Assembly: GCA_903887415.1 (NCBI GenBank)
Contig: CAISPO010000068.1
Span: 1 to 61,337, forward strand
Source: an uncultured Bacteroidota bacterium
GTDB taxonomy: Bacteria > Bacteroidota > Bacteroidia > Chitinophagales > Chitinophagaceae
Direction of reading: 5' to 3'
Length of the DNA: 61,337 bases
Below, one piece after another: positions 8,581-17,767 of the stretch. How positions within the stretch are numbered: position 1 is the first letter of the stretch; each line of letters opens with the position of its first letter. The notes under the pieces were generated by a model. It did not search any database, was not told the origin of the DNA, and saw only the letters and a list, made by a program, of their open reading frames with translations. Both the position numbers and the translations under genes were made by a program.

Positions 8581-9504
8581 TTAGCTGTATATCAGCACTT
8601 CATTTCTTCCACCATTATTCCGGCAGGCGCGATACATACCTTCGCTGTTAAAAGGCATTTCTATATTACCCAGCTTATCTATTGCTATCAGTCCGCCTTC
8701 GCCGCCTATTTTCACTAGTTTTTCATACACAACTAAATCACAGGCATCTTTAAGAGACAACCCCTTATATTCCATAAGGCAGGAAACATCGTAGGCCACT
8801 ACGCAGCGCAGAAACAGCTCTCCGTGCCCGGTGCAGGAGACCGCACAGGTATTGTTATTGGCATAAGTACCCGCTCCTGGTATTGGGCTATCGCCTATCC
8901 GTCCGAATTTTTTATTAGTCATTCCGCCAGTGCTGGTGGATGCTGCAAGATTTCCTTGCTGGTCTAATGCTACCGCGCCTACTGTCCCAAATTTTTTGTC
9001 GGAATGGTCGAGTTGTATCTTATCTTCTTTCAGCGCTTCCTGCCACTGCTGGTATCGTTGCTCTGTATAAAAATAGGCGTCATCTTCAAAGGCAAGGTTT
9101 TGCTGCTTCGCGAATTGCTCGGCCCCAGTGCCGCAGAGCAGGACGTGGGGGCTATGTTCCATAATAGCCCTCGCAAGTTTCACCGGATTTTTTATATGGC
9201 TTACACCGCATGTGGCGCCAGCTTCAAGCCCTTTGCCGAACATAATAGAGGCATCCATTTCATGGCCGCCTACATTATTGAACACGGCCCCCTTCCCTGC
9301 ATTGAACAGCGGGAAGTCCTCCATTTTCACAACTGCGGCTTCCACGGCATCGAGGCTGCTGCCGCCACTTTCCAGTATTTTGTATCCAGTGTCCAACGCA
9401 TCTTGCAGACCTGCTTCGTACTGTGCCTGCAGTGCAGGCGTCATGGTGCTGCGCAGTATAGTGCCAGCACCGCCATGTATTGCTATTGAGAAATTATTGG
9501 CCAT
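8581..9504 (-). CDS. iaaA: Isoaspartyl peptidase / L-asparaginase (plant type, Ntn hydrolase)
   Basis: Hydrolyses beta-aspartyl dipeptides, here most likely the beta-Asp-Arg released by the neighbouring cyanophycinase. Motifs: 'IAIHGGAGT' at the N-terminus, 'NAGKGAVFN', and the autocleavage site 'KKFGTVGAVA', where Thr174 becomes the N-terminal nucleophile. 'GRIGDSPIPGAGTYA' and 'TGHGE' line the substrate pocket. At 307 residues it is full length. No signal peptide is seen, so the enzyme is cytoplasmic. It completes the degradation route next to cphA and cphB. Confidence 0.94.
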   Translation of the reverse strand: MANNFSIAIHGGAGTILRSTMTPALQAQYEAGLQDALDTGYKILESGGSSLDAVEAAVVKMEDFPLFNAGKGAVFNNVGGHEMDASIMFGKGLEAGATCGVSHIKNPVKLARAIMEHSPHVLLCGTGAEQFAKQQNLAFEDDAYFYTEQRYQQWQEALKEDKIQLDHSDKKFGTVGAVALDQQGNLAASTSTGGMTNKKFGRIGDSPIPGAGTYANNNTCAVSCTGHGELFLRCVVAYDVSCLMEYKGLSLKDACDLVVYEKLVKIGGEGGLIAIDKLGNIEMPFNSEGMYRACRNNGGRNEVLIYS

Positions 9505-9568
9505 TTGGGTGTAAAGGAATGAATATTATTCCTCATTTTCGTACATTGAAAAAAGTAAATAAAGTACA

Positions 9569-10267
9569 TTGCCGCTACTCAAAAAAATTGCAAAAATTAT
9601 TGCTAAGACATTGCTGGCGTTTGCCGCATTTGTTGTGCTGTATTTTATTACCGCATTTGCCTTTTCAAGAATAACTATTAACAAAGAGGCAAATACAACA
9701 GAAGATGTTACGATTTACATTAAGACAAATGGTGTCCATACCGATATTGTAGTTCCCGTGCGCAGCGCCCTCATTGATTGGAGCAAGGAAATAAAATATG
9801 CCAATACTGCCCTGAAAGACACCAGCTATCCCTACCTCGCCCTGGGATGGGGCGACAAAGGATTTTACCTGCAAACACCTAATTGGTCGGATCTTAAATT
9901 TTCGGTTGCTTTTAAGGCAGCCTTCGGACTCAGCAGCACAGCTATGCATGCTACCTTTTACCGGGAAATGGCTGAAGGTGAGCACTGCCGTAAGCTCACT
10001 ATAAGCAATGACCAATATGCACGGCTAGTCGCTTATATATCCCATACGTTTCAAAAGGATAGCAGCGGTCATTTTATAAATATTAAGACAAAGGCAAACT
10101 ATGGAATATCGGATGCTTTTTATGAAGCGAACGGCCGCTATAATTTGTTCCGTACTTGTAATACGTGGGCAAACTCAGCTTTAAAAAAATGCGGGCAAAA
10201 ATGTTGCCTGTGGACGATATTTGATACCGGTATATTTCTGAAGTATGCAAAACAGGATGCACCCTGA
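9569..10267 (+). CDS. DUF2459 / TIGR02117-family membrane-anchored protein
   Basis: A 232-residue protein with one N-terminal membrane segment (~13-33, 'TLLAFAAFVVLYFITAFAF') and a periplasmic domain. Motifs 'IYIKTNGVHTDIVVPV', 'LGWGDKGFYL' and 'LFRTCNTWANSAL' fit the DUF2459 family, first named from urease-region genes. The spaced His/Cys/Asn residues suggest a papain-like or NlpC-like fold (inference). Function is unknown. The start is TTG at 9569; the nearest ATG upstream is out of frame. Confidence 0.75.
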   Translation: MPLLKKIAKIIAKTLLAFAAFVVLYFITAFAFSRITINKEANTTEDVTIYIKTNGVHTDIVVPVRSALIDWSKEIKYANTALKDTSYPYLALGWGDKGFYLQTPNWSDLKFSVAFKAAFGLSSTAMHATFYREMAEGEHCRKLTISNDQYARLVAYISHTFQKDSSGHFINIKTKANYGISDAFYEANGRYNLFRTCNTWANSALKKCGQKCCLWTIFDTGIFLKYAKQDAP

Positions 10268-10289
10268 ATATTTGTTTGGCTATAATACG

Positions 10290-11507
10290 CTAATTATACC
10301 CCAGCTTCTTCAGAGCATCACTTATCTCTTTTTCGCTCTTATACTTTGCTTTCGATGGCTTGCCGGCTTTCGTGCCTTCAAACCCGCCTTCTATTTTTGC
10401 AGATGCATCATCAAGCCGCCTGAGCCTGCCGGGAACCAAACGCCCTATATTGTCATATACCCTATTCATGTATAGGGTACCTGATGCATCCTTGTCGTGC
10501 TGTGTGCTGGTAGCGACAATGACTAATTCCTTTACCTGGTCGCTGTCTGCATTTGCAAAGAAAGTTGCTGCAATATTTACGGGCTTGCCTTCATTATTGA
10601 AAGTATCTATGAACACTCGTTTATAGGTATCCTTCCCGCTCGGGATGAACATAAAGGCAAGGGTCCGATAATTGTCTCTGGGCTGTGTGCCATCTTCTTC
10701 TACATAAAATTTCTGTGTATAAAACGCAATAACAGAAGGCTCCTGCGTCCATTCTTTTGTCTCTGTAACCTTTGACATCATCTCCTGCCGGAGCTCTGTA
10801 TATAATGGCCGGGCCCTTACGGCAAACTGGAGCGCCGGTTCTCCCGGTATCCGCTTCACAGTGGGGCCATATGCTTTTACGGTCTGCACAACACTTTCAG
10901 GGCTTGTGTAAAATTCATCCGTGTTGTTATCCATGCATTTTTTGATACGCATATCCCATAGATATTGTTTGGGCTTGTCGTCCCTGCCATCGGGGTTTAC
11001 TTCGCCGTCGTAGGTCTCCTGGGTTTTATCATACTGCTTCATAATGTCGTCAGCTATCTTGTCTATCTCCTCCGAATATTTGTCGCTGCTATAGTCCCTT
11101 GATGATAACGCTACCTGCAATTTATTAGCATAAGTAAGTGCAATATCATAGTGGTCCTGCTCATGGATCAGCACATAATTAGAGTGCTCCTCCTTGGTGG
11201 ATTCGCGCACAAACGCCCGGCTCTGGAAAGCGCATTTTATGCGGAACTTGAATTTGACCCTGCCATTTTCCTGCCGTTCCCCGCTGTCGGCATAAAAATA
11301 GATAGCGGGAGATACATATGCCTGGGCCTGCAGGTTCCGCGCGGCCAGTTGTTCTGCATGTTCCTTGTCTTCCTTATTCTGGAAATCATTCCAGTTAAGG
11401 GTGCGGTAGTTGAGTATTTTCCCTTCGGGAGCTATCCAGTCTCCGGCGCTTTGCGAAAACAGGTTTATTGCGCAGAGCATACATAGAGTAAACAGAAACG
11501 GGCGCAT
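10290..11507 (-). CDS. Secreted hypothetical protein with HExxH motif
   Basis: A 405-residue protein with a signal peptide (MRPFLFTLCMLCAINLFSQS). Residues 115-119 are HEQDH within 'VLIHEQDHYDIALTYANKL', the arrangement of zinc-peptidase-like DUF922-type proteins, in which the same helix recurs as 'HEQGHFDI'. Residues ~35-110 form the preceding beta-rich part ('LNWNDFQ', 'KFKFRIKCAFQ'). The C-terminal half is unassigned. It is likely periplasmic. Whether it is an active peptidase cannot be told from sequence. Confidence 0.65.
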   Translation of the reverse strand: MRPFLFTLCMLCAINLFSQSAGDWIAPEGKILNYRTLNWNDFQNKEDKEHAEQLAARNLQAQAYVSPAIYFYADSGERQENGRVKFKFRIKCAFQSRAFVRESTKEEHSNYVLIHEQDHYDIALTYANKLQVALSSRDYSSDKYSEEIDKIADDIMKQYDKTQETYDGEVNPDGRDDKPKQYLWDMRIKKCMDNNTDEFYTSPESVVQTVKAYGPTVKRIPGEPALQFAVRARPLYTELRQEMMSKVTETKEWTQEPSVIAFYTQKFYVEEDGTQPRDNYRTLAFMFIPSGKDTYKRVFIDTFNNEGKPVNIAATFFANADSDQVKELVIVATSTQHDKDASGTLYMNRVYDNIGRLVPGRLRRLDDASAKIEGGFEGTKAGKPSKAKYKSEKEISDALKKLGYN

Positions 11508-11578
11508 GAGGTTTTTTTTATTAAATGTAGTAAGTTATCTCAAAATGAAAAACAAAAAAAAACTGAATGTTTTACCCC

Positions 11579-13621
11579 TCACGAAACAAAATACATCTTC
11601 ATTTGTCCTTTATTTTTCGCATCGATCTCGCCACGGTACCGGCAGTTGAATTTATCCTTTACCAGTTCATAAGTGACCTCTGAAATGTTGATCTTCCCGG
11701 CTTCACTGCTTTGCTCCATCCGGGCTGCCGTGTTCACGGTATCACCCCAAATATCGTAAGCGAATTTCTTCACACCAACTATCCCTGCTACCGCATTGCC
11801 GCTATGTATGCCTACCCGAACCTGAAATGCTCTGTCGCCGATGTTTGCCTGCCGGTCCCGCATACAGGCTACTATCTCCAGAGCTGCCCTCACCACGTTC
11901 TCGGCATGTTTCGGGTCTGGTACCGGAAGGCCGGAAACAGCAAGGTAAGCATCCCCGATCGTTTTTATTTTTTCTATTCCGTACTTGCTGATGATTTCGT
12001 CAAACATTTTGAAGCAGGTATGCAGCTCATTTACAAGCTCTTTCGGGCTCAGCGTTTCACTTGCTTTTGTGAAGTTCACAAAGTCAGTGAATATTACTGT
12101 AACATGGTCGAAGTATTTGGCTTCTGATACGCCAGTCGATTTCAATTCTGCGGCTACTTCAGATGGCAGGATGTTCAGCAGCAATTCATCCGATTTTTTC
12201 CTTTCCAATTCGGATTTCTTCCGTGCTTTAACCATGAAAAAGGAAAACCCAAGTAATAACACTGTTCCCCCAATGCCAAGGAGCGTGTAGGTGCGTTGCC
12301 TGCGCAGCTCAATTGCTGTTATTTTTTCCCTGGCTACTATCTTCAGACTATCTGCCTGTTGCTTCAGATTATATTCATTTTCTGCGTTTAGCTTGGTTAT
12401 CTGCTCTGTGTTGTCTTTTGAAAAAAGGCTGTCTTTTACCTCACTGTATTTTTTGAAATTCTCTATTTCATTTTTCAGATCGCCTTTTAGCTTATATACT
12501 TCAGAGATGCCCTCATAGCAGTCCATCTGTATGTCCAGTTGTTTTATTTCCTTTGCTATGTCCAACGCCTGCTGCAGATAAAGCATTGCTTTTTGTATCC
12601 TGGCTGCTTTGCTGGCAGGTATTGTTTCGTCCGGCTGATATGGGCCGGAAGCCATTTCCTTATCAGCAGCCATTATTTTAGAATGGTTCGGCCCATTAGC
12701 GTTAGTATCATTCAGGATAGCGAGGTAGGCAAACCCTATATTCTTCAACAGGAAGCCTGTAGCGTATTTGTCCTTTATCTCCTGATCGATCTTTAGCCCC
12801 TTTAGCATATACGTTATGGCCATCGTATAATTTTTCTGTTCGGTATATACATTCCCGATGTTTGAATAGCATTTAGCGATGGCTACATTTACGCCTGCAT
12901 CTTCGGCCATTTTTAATCCCATAAAATCATACTCCAGCGCCTTGTCGTAATTTTTTTGCCAGTAATAAACAGTACCGGTATTGATCGTAGCCCTTATGAG
13001 CGCCTGTTTATCCCCCAAGTCTTCAGATAGTTTTATCGCCTTCATAAAATACTCCCGGGCTTGCGGATAGTTGCGCTCCATCTGGCACACGCTGCCAATA
13101 TTGCATGTATTGGTGGCAACTGCGTTTTTATCCCCTGTTTCTTCCGCCATTTTCAACGCCAGGAAAAAATACTCCAGAGCCTTGGCATAGTTGCCTTGCT
13201 GCCCGTAGGCCTGGCCTATATTCGTTGTAACATTAACGATTCCCTTTTTATTCCCGGTTTCCTGGTATGTTTTTAAGGTTGTTTTAAAGAACTCCACAGC
13301 TTTAGGATAATCAGATTTTCCCAGGTAGCAATTCCCGAGTGAGTTGCTGGCCATTGCGGTTCCCTTTTGCCAGTTTAAGTTAGTCGCCAGGTCTAATCCC
13401 TGCTGTCCATATTCTATACCTTCGTCAGGGTTTATATGGCTGTAGTTGTAAGAGAGGTTACTGAGCAATTTCACTTTATTGGTGTCTTCATTGATCTTAT
13501 AATGCCCGGAGTTGAGCTCCGTTAAGAATGAATCAATAAGCGCTTGCCCTTTTTTTTGAGCATGCAGGTTCTGTTCTGCGAACAGGCACATCAGTACCAG
13601 GAGAAGAGTAAACCTTTTCAT
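11579..13621 (-). CDS. TPR-containing class III adenylate cyclase
   Basis: From ATG 13621 there is a signal-like leader (MKRFTLLLVLMCLFAEQNLHAQ), then about eight TPR units ('NSLGNCYLGKSDYPKAVEFF', 'NIGQAYGQQGNYAKALEYF' and so on), a coiled coil, one membrane span ('LLGIGGTVLLLGFSFFMV') and a C-terminal cyclase domain. Catalytic residues are complete: metal Asp in 'FTDFVNF' and 'GDAYLA', Lys ('EKIKTIGD') and Asp ('YDIWGD') that select adenine, and Asn/Arg in 'NTAARM'. The TPRs would lie in the periplasm and the cyclase in the cytoplasm. An upstream in-frame ATG at 13705 would put ~28 polar residues before the leader, so I prefer 13621. Confidence 0.87.
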   Translation of the reverse strand: MKRFTLLLVLMCLFAEQNLHAQKKGQALIDSFLTELNSGHYKINEDTNKVKLLSNLSYNYSHINPDEGIEYGQQGLDLATNLNWQKGTAMASNSLGNCYLGKSDYPKAVEFFKTTLKTYQETGNKKGIVNVTTNIGQAYGQQGNYAKALEYFFLALKMAEETGDKNAVATNTCNIGSVCQMERNYPQAREYFMKAIKLSEDLGDKQALIRATINTGTVYYWQKNYDKALEYDFMGLKMAEDAGVNVAIAKCYSNIGNVYTEQKNYTMAITYMLKGLKIDQEIKDKYATGFLLKNIGFAYLAILNDTNANGPNHSKIMAADKEMASGPYQPDETIPASKAARIQKAMLYLQQALDIAKEIKQLDIQMDCYEGISEVYKLKGDLKNEIENFKKYSEVKDSLFSKDNTEQITKLNAENEYNLKQQADSLKIVAREKITAIELRRQRTYTLLGIGGTVLLLGFSFFMVKARKKSELERKKSDELLLNILPSEVAAELKSTGVSEAKYFDHVTVIFTDFVNFTKASETLSPKELVNELHTCFKMFDEIISKYGIEKIKTIGDAYLAVSGLPVPDPKHAENVVRAALEIVACMRDRQANIGDRAFQVRVGIHSGNAVAGIVGVKKFAYDIWGDTVNTAARMEQSSEAGKINISEVTYELVKDKFNCRYRGEIDAKNKGQMKMYFVS

Positions 13622-13716
13622 TCTAACAATTTTGAATTCACAAAATATGAATAATCCCCTATATTTATAAATACTGGACGCAGAGGTAGCTATTTCTTTT
13701 TTCATAGTTCGTTTAA

Positions 13717-13724
13717 TATCTTTG
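13717..13724 (+). promoter_or_regulatory. -7 box TATCTTTG before the T9SS gene at 13766
   Basis: TATCTTTG fits TAnnTTTG exactly and lies 41 bases before ATG 13766. A T-rich stretch around 13696-13701 is in the right place for the upstream TTTG-like element. Confidence 0.45.
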
Positions 13725-13765
13725 ATTTGTAATAATATCTATAAACAAATAAGATCAATCCTGCT

Positions 13766-14842
13766 ATGCAAAAATTTTATTCAAATGTTATGTATAGCAT
13801 ATTAGCTACACGCCGAACAATGGCATTGCTGTTACTACTGGCTTTCAGTACATCTGCCTATTCACAAAAGATCCTTCTCGTCAATGACAATGATGACATA
13901 GTGTATAACACAGACACTTTTAAAACCGATCTGAGCAATACCATATACAGCGGTTATCACTACTGGAGCATTCCCGATTCCGCTTACATCGCACCCACAG
14001 CAGCTTTCATGGATACCTTCGACCTCGTGATCTGGTATTGCTCCACAGATGGCGTAGGGCTACAGATATGGAACGGAACGGGAACAGCGGGCAACCCGGA
14101 TGTGGTTACCTACGCTCAAACCGGCAAGCCGTTATGGATCATCGGACTAGACATTCTTTATGAAAAATATGCAGAGGGCAGCACGTTTACAACCGGCGAA
14201 TTCCCGAAAGATATTATGGGCCTTACTTCATACGATGTACAATCGTATGTGGACGATGGAAGCACCGGCTGCCCGCAAGTGGACCGAATTTCCACTGCAT
14301 CTGCATTATTTCCCGATTCCCTGAAATGGGAATATGCAACACTTTGGTATGTGGATGGATGCACCCCCGATACCGGCACACTAAGTCTCTACCAGATGGG
14401 GCCGGTATCTTATGCGCTGAATGGCAGAAAGTGTATGTTCCACAACAAGCAAGCTGATATTTCAGTAATGAGCACATTCTTCGATCCGGCATTGATGAAT
14501 AGCTTTAACAACAAAACTCACTTCCTGCAAAATGGCATTACCTACTTGCTGGGAGGAGTTGCCGGGGTTAAAAACATTGCTCCTGCAAACGCGGCAAGGC
14601 TCTATCCGAACCCTGCAACATCTGTTTTTACACTAGAGATAAACGCTGAAAAAAGCGGCGAGGCGGCCATCGAATTGTTTAATGTGCTGGGCCGTAAGAT
14701 ACGCCAGCAGAGAGCAGTGCTGTCTGCCGGGGAAAACCTGGTTGAGACGAATATTTCAGAGCTAAGCGCCGGGGTGTACCTGGTAAAAGCTATGGATGCC
14801 GATGGGAATATGCTGTACATGGGTAAGCTGAATAAATTTTAA
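13766..14842 (+). CDS. T9SS cargo protein, unknown extracellular domain
   Basis: A 358-residue protein. The signal peptide lies at about 18-34 ('TMALLLLLAFSTSAYSQ'); ATG 13787 or 13820 could be the true start. The middle domain ('KILLVNDNDDI', 'DTFDLVIWYCSTDG', 'GKPLWIIGLDILYE') resembles the class I glutamine-amidotransferase-like fold used by surface proteins of the phylum, without a visible nucleophile. The last ~80 residues are a type A sorting domain ('RLYPNPATSVFTLEI', 'LSAGVYLVKA'). It precedes another T9SS cargo by 27 bases, so the two are probably one operon. Confidence 0.8.
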   Translation: MQKFYSNVMYSILATRRTMALLLLLAFSTSAYSQKILLVNDNDDIVYNTDTFKTDLSNTIYSGYHYWSIPDSAYIAPTAAFMDTFDLVIWYCSTDGVGLQIWNGTGTAGNPDVVTYAQTGKPLWIIGLDILYEKYAEGSTFTTGEFPKDIMGLTSYDVQSYVDDGSTGCPQVDRISTASALFPDSLKWEYATLWYVDGCTPDTGTLSLYQMGPVSYALNGRKCMFHNKQADISVMSTFFDPALMNSFNNKTHFLQNGITYLLGGVAGVKNIAPANAARLYPNPATSVFTLEINAEKSGEAAIELFNVLGRKIRQQRAVLSAGENLVETNISELSAGVYLVKAMDADGNMLYMGKLNKF

Positions 14843-14869
14843 ACTAAACCTGGCACTTAGAGTCAATGG

Positions 14870-16444
14870 ATGATGAAACGATTTCTTTTTTTTGCAATAT
14901 CCGCATTGTGCCTTGCTAAGACCAGCCATGCGCAAAACAACGAAGACCTCTCCAGTGGTGTGATATGGGAGAGTGAGCCTTACATGGCCGTCGATCCTGC
15001 TAGTCCGCAACATATAGTGGTGGGCTGGATGGGCAGCGCAGGGTCGGGTTTGAATATCAAACTGATAGCGACTTTCAATGGCGGTGTAACCTGGAGCAGT
15101 CCGGCGGTGATTCCACACCAGTCGCCTACTTTTACCAGCGCCGATGTTTCTATTGCTTTCGGCCATACTGGAAACCTGTACGCCACTTATATTGATTTCA
15201 GGAAGTCACCTGATTCCGGGGCTGTGTATATTGTAAAATCCACCGACGGTGGCCTTACATGGAGTACTCCAAACCAAGTGATCAGCGGTTTTGCCGATGG
15301 CACCAAGTATCCTTTAGACCGCCCGTGGCTGGCGGTGAGCAGCACAGGCGCTATGGACACCCTATATGTAACTACTAAGCCCGCACCATGGGTAGCGCCG
15401 CCAAACCGCCCTTATTTTGTGAAGTCGTACGATGCCGGTATAACATGGTCGGCATGGCGGAATATAGATTCTGTCGGCTATCTCGTAGGAAATGTGATAC
15501 AGGCACCCATGGCTGCACCTGCAATTGATTCTGCCGGCCGATTTCATTGTATCTACCCTGCTTACCTCCCCTCTGAGAGTATCTACCCCCGCTATATAAT
15601 GGCCACCAATGGCCCCGCAAATTCCTTCAGCTACAACAGTGCCGAGACCATAACCACAAGCGCAGGAACAATAGATACACTGGCGAAAGCAGGCGGAAAA
15701 TTCATCTGCGACCCTGCTCACAATGGCCATTTTGCGTTTGTGCACATCGAAAACCGGTTGGGAGACCTCGATGTATATTCAATTGAAACTACAGATGGCG
15801 GTATTACGTGGAGTGCACCGGCAAGAGTGAATGATGATGCCACTGGCAACGGTAAAATGCAGGACATGGCGTGGGCGAATTTCGACGAAAACGGAGATCT
15901 CGTCACTGCATGGAGAGACCGCAGAAATGCTCCCGGGACAGGATATGAACAACCAACGGAAATGTACGGGGCAATCAAATGGTATGACTCATCGGCCTTC
16001 TCTGCTAACTTCAAAATATCAGACACTACGGCGCCTTATGACAGTGTTTATCTTTATGGTGCCGGTAATGATTTTATGAACGTAGCTATGGCCCAGGACA
16101 CCCTGAGCGCGGTATGGGGCGATGTAAGAACTGGCGCACTCAATATCTGGTTTTCACGCCGGGCCATGCGCACAGGAGTAACAACGATGGTTAAAAACAT
16201 AGTGAGTGAGCAGCTGCCGGATGTCAATATTTACCCCAATCCCTCCAGCCAGCATATAACAATAGAGGGTACTGAGCTGACCAGCATATCATTGGAAGAC
16301 CTTGCTGGTAAATTGGTGCTAAAAAGGAAAATAGATGGAGGACAGCGATACGTGCTGAATGTTTCGGGTATTGCCGCTGGAGTATATATTGCAGTAATAG
16401 GTACCCAAAACGGACTTGTTACACGAAAGGTGGAAATACGCTAA
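14870..16444 (+). CDS. T9SS cargo with BNR/Asp-box repeats (sialidase-like propeller)
   Basis: A 524-residue protein; the signal peptide is MKRFLFFAISALCLAKTSHA, starting at ATG 14870 or 14873. At least four Asp-box-like repeats are seen: 'FNGGVTWSSP', 'STDGGLTWSTP', 'SYDAGITWSAW', 'TTDGGITWSAP'. These mark a beta-propeller of the sialidase superfamily. I do not see the arginine triad needed for true sialidase activity, so it may be a binding or unknown hydrolase propeller. The C-terminal ~75 residues are a type A sorting domain ('IYPNPSSQHITIEG', 'GIAAGVYIAVI'). Confidence 0.82.
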   Translation: MMKRFLFFAISALCLAKTSHAQNNEDLSSGVIWESEPYMAVDPASPQHIVVGWMGSAGSGLNIKLIATFNGGVTWSSPAVIPHQSPTFTSADVSIAFGHTGNLYATYIDFRKSPDSGAVYIVKSTDGGLTWSTPNQVISGFADGTKYPLDRPWLAVSSTGAMDTLYVTTKPAPWVAPPNRPYFVKSYDAGITWSAWRNIDSVGYLVGNVIQAPMAAPAIDSAGRFHCIYPAYLPSESIYPRYIMATNGPANSFSYNSAETITTSAGTIDTLAKAGGKFICDPAHNGHFAFVHIENRLGDLDVYSIETTDGGITWSAPARVNDDATGNGKMQDMAWANFDENGDLVTAWRDRRNAPGTGYEQPTEMYGAIKWYDSSAFSANFKISDTTAPYDSVYLYGAGNDFMNVAMAQDTLSAVWGDVRTGALNIWFSRRAMRTGVTTMVKNIVSEQLPDVNIYPNPSSQHITIEGTELTSISLEDLAGKLVLKRKIDGGQRYVLNVSGIAAGVYIAVIGTQNGLVTRKVEIR

Positions 16445-16463
16445 GACCTGGGAATGCTGTAAT

Positions 16464-17186
16464 TCAGAGTTTTGGGGTGAACTGCTCCAGGTCGTATATA
16501 CCTAACGCTTTTTCTATTGTCGCCACTCTGTCCACCATAGTTTCAAAGCCGCCTTTACCAAAGAGCTTTTGCTCGTTGTTTTCAAATTCCTCGCCTAGAG
16601 CGTCATACTCATGTTTGGATACAATCTTTCTGAAAGCAGGAAACAGGATGGTATCCTCCCTGGCTTCGTGAGGCCGGTACATGTAGTTAAAGTCGTTTAG
16701 GGCTTTTAGCAGTTGTTCGCTATCACTGTCCGTTGGGTTGGTCACTTTGGCTAGCTGTGCGATCTTGTCCGTGAGCGCCCTACCCGCATTGTGCTGTTTC
16801 AGCAGCGTATCCACCAGTTCAGTTAGTTGGTTCGCTTTCCGGAACCGGGGAAAAAGATAGTTTTCCTCTTGTTTTTCATGGTAGTCTTCCACGAATATCC
16901 TGATGACCCCAGCGCCATCCACTAATGCCTGCCGCTGAAAAGATTCCTTATTGGAAAGATGCTGGCGGCAGTTATCATAGATAAGCAAAACCCGGTTCAG
17001 CAACCCATGTTCCTGCATCAGGTCTTCCGGAGGCGACACTTTTTGCCCATCGCCATCATCATCTTTATCCTTGCAACCGGAGAAAAGGCTTAAGCCCCCT
17101 ATACCGCCGACTATCGCCAGCCTTATACTTTTTTCAATGAATTGCCTACGGCTGTTTGGCTGGTAGCCCGGAATAGAAGTGTCCAT
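16464..17186 (-). CDS. Hemerythrin-domain lipoprotein with twin-arginine leader
   Basis: From ATG 17186 the leader 'NSRRQFIEKSIRLAIVGG' carries a twin-arginine motif and ends in a lipobox 'LFSGC', predicting export folded and lipid anchoring. The domain is a four-helix bundle with hemerythrin-type ligands: 'MQEHGLLNRV', 'DYHEKQEENYLFPRF', 'LLKQHNAGR' and 'YRPHEAREDTILFPAF'. Such domains bind a di-iron centre and O2, NO or iron. Tat export would let the metal load before transport. The longer frame to 17228 adds 14 residues without leader features. Confidence 0.85.
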   Translation of the reverse strand: MDTSIPGYQPNSRRQFIEKSIRLAIVGGIGGLSLFSGCKDKDDDGDGQKVSPPEDLMQEHGLLNRVLLIYDNCRQHLSNKESFQRQALVDGAGVIRIFVEDYHEKQEENYLFPRFRKANQLTELVDTLLKQHNAGRALTDKIAQLAKVTNPTDSDSEQLLKALNDFNYMYRPHEAREDTILFPAFRKIVSKHEYDALGEEFENNEQKLFGKGGFETMVDRVATIEKALGIYDLEQFTPKL

Positions 17187-17278
17187 TGACCCAATTTTTT
17201 TCGAATTGGCACAAAAAGCATGCCCCAAGCAGATAAAATTCGAAATTGACCGCGTCTCGCAACAGTTATCTAACGCCC

Positions 17279-17698
17279 TTAGTCATCAAAAAAAGCGCCA
17301 TTAGTATTACCATAACCAAATGCCCTGAACTTTATCTCTTTTTTAGTAGCACTATTGAACAGTCTCACTGAGATAGTGTCCTTCTGCCAGCTATATTCTG
17401 CTTGATTCATAATGTTGTGGCTGCCATAACCCGCAGCATGATATTTGATCGAATCTTTCTCTAGCTGGTAATAAATGAGTTTATAATCGTCTCCGCTGCG
17501 GAAAACCGCGGCTTCGTGGTGTTTATGTTTTGCGATTTCAGCATAAGGCACCACAGTGCCACATGCTTTTTGAAATACATAATAAGGTGCTTTGCTTGAA
17601 TCCTGTATCGCAATAATGGTACCTTTTTTTGATTGTGCGAAGCTGCTCATAACGATAAGCATTAACCCGATTGTGAAGAACAAACACTTTGTGTTCAT
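17279..17698 (-). CDS. Hypothetical secreted protein
   Basis: From ATG 17698 the protein has 139 residues with a signal peptide (MNTKCLFFTIGLMLIVMSSFAQ). The mature part has 'GTVVPYAEIAKHKHHEAAVF', a cluster of histidines that could bind metal, and no known motif. It lies between the THUMP methyltransferase and the hemerythrin lipoprotein, all on the minus strand. Confidence 0.65.
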   Translation of the reverse strand: MNTKCLFFTIGLMLIVMSSFAQSKKGTIIAIQDSSKAPYYVFQKACGTVVPYAEIAKHKHHEAAVFRSGDDYKLIYYQLEKDSIKYHAAGYGSHNIMNQAEYSWQKDTISVRLFNSATKKEIKFRAFGYGNTNGAFFDD

Positions 17699-17767
17699 AA
17701 CTGTTAGTTTATACAATAAAAGTAACATATTCTCCATAAGGGTATCCTGCTGTTTGTCTGGATTAGC

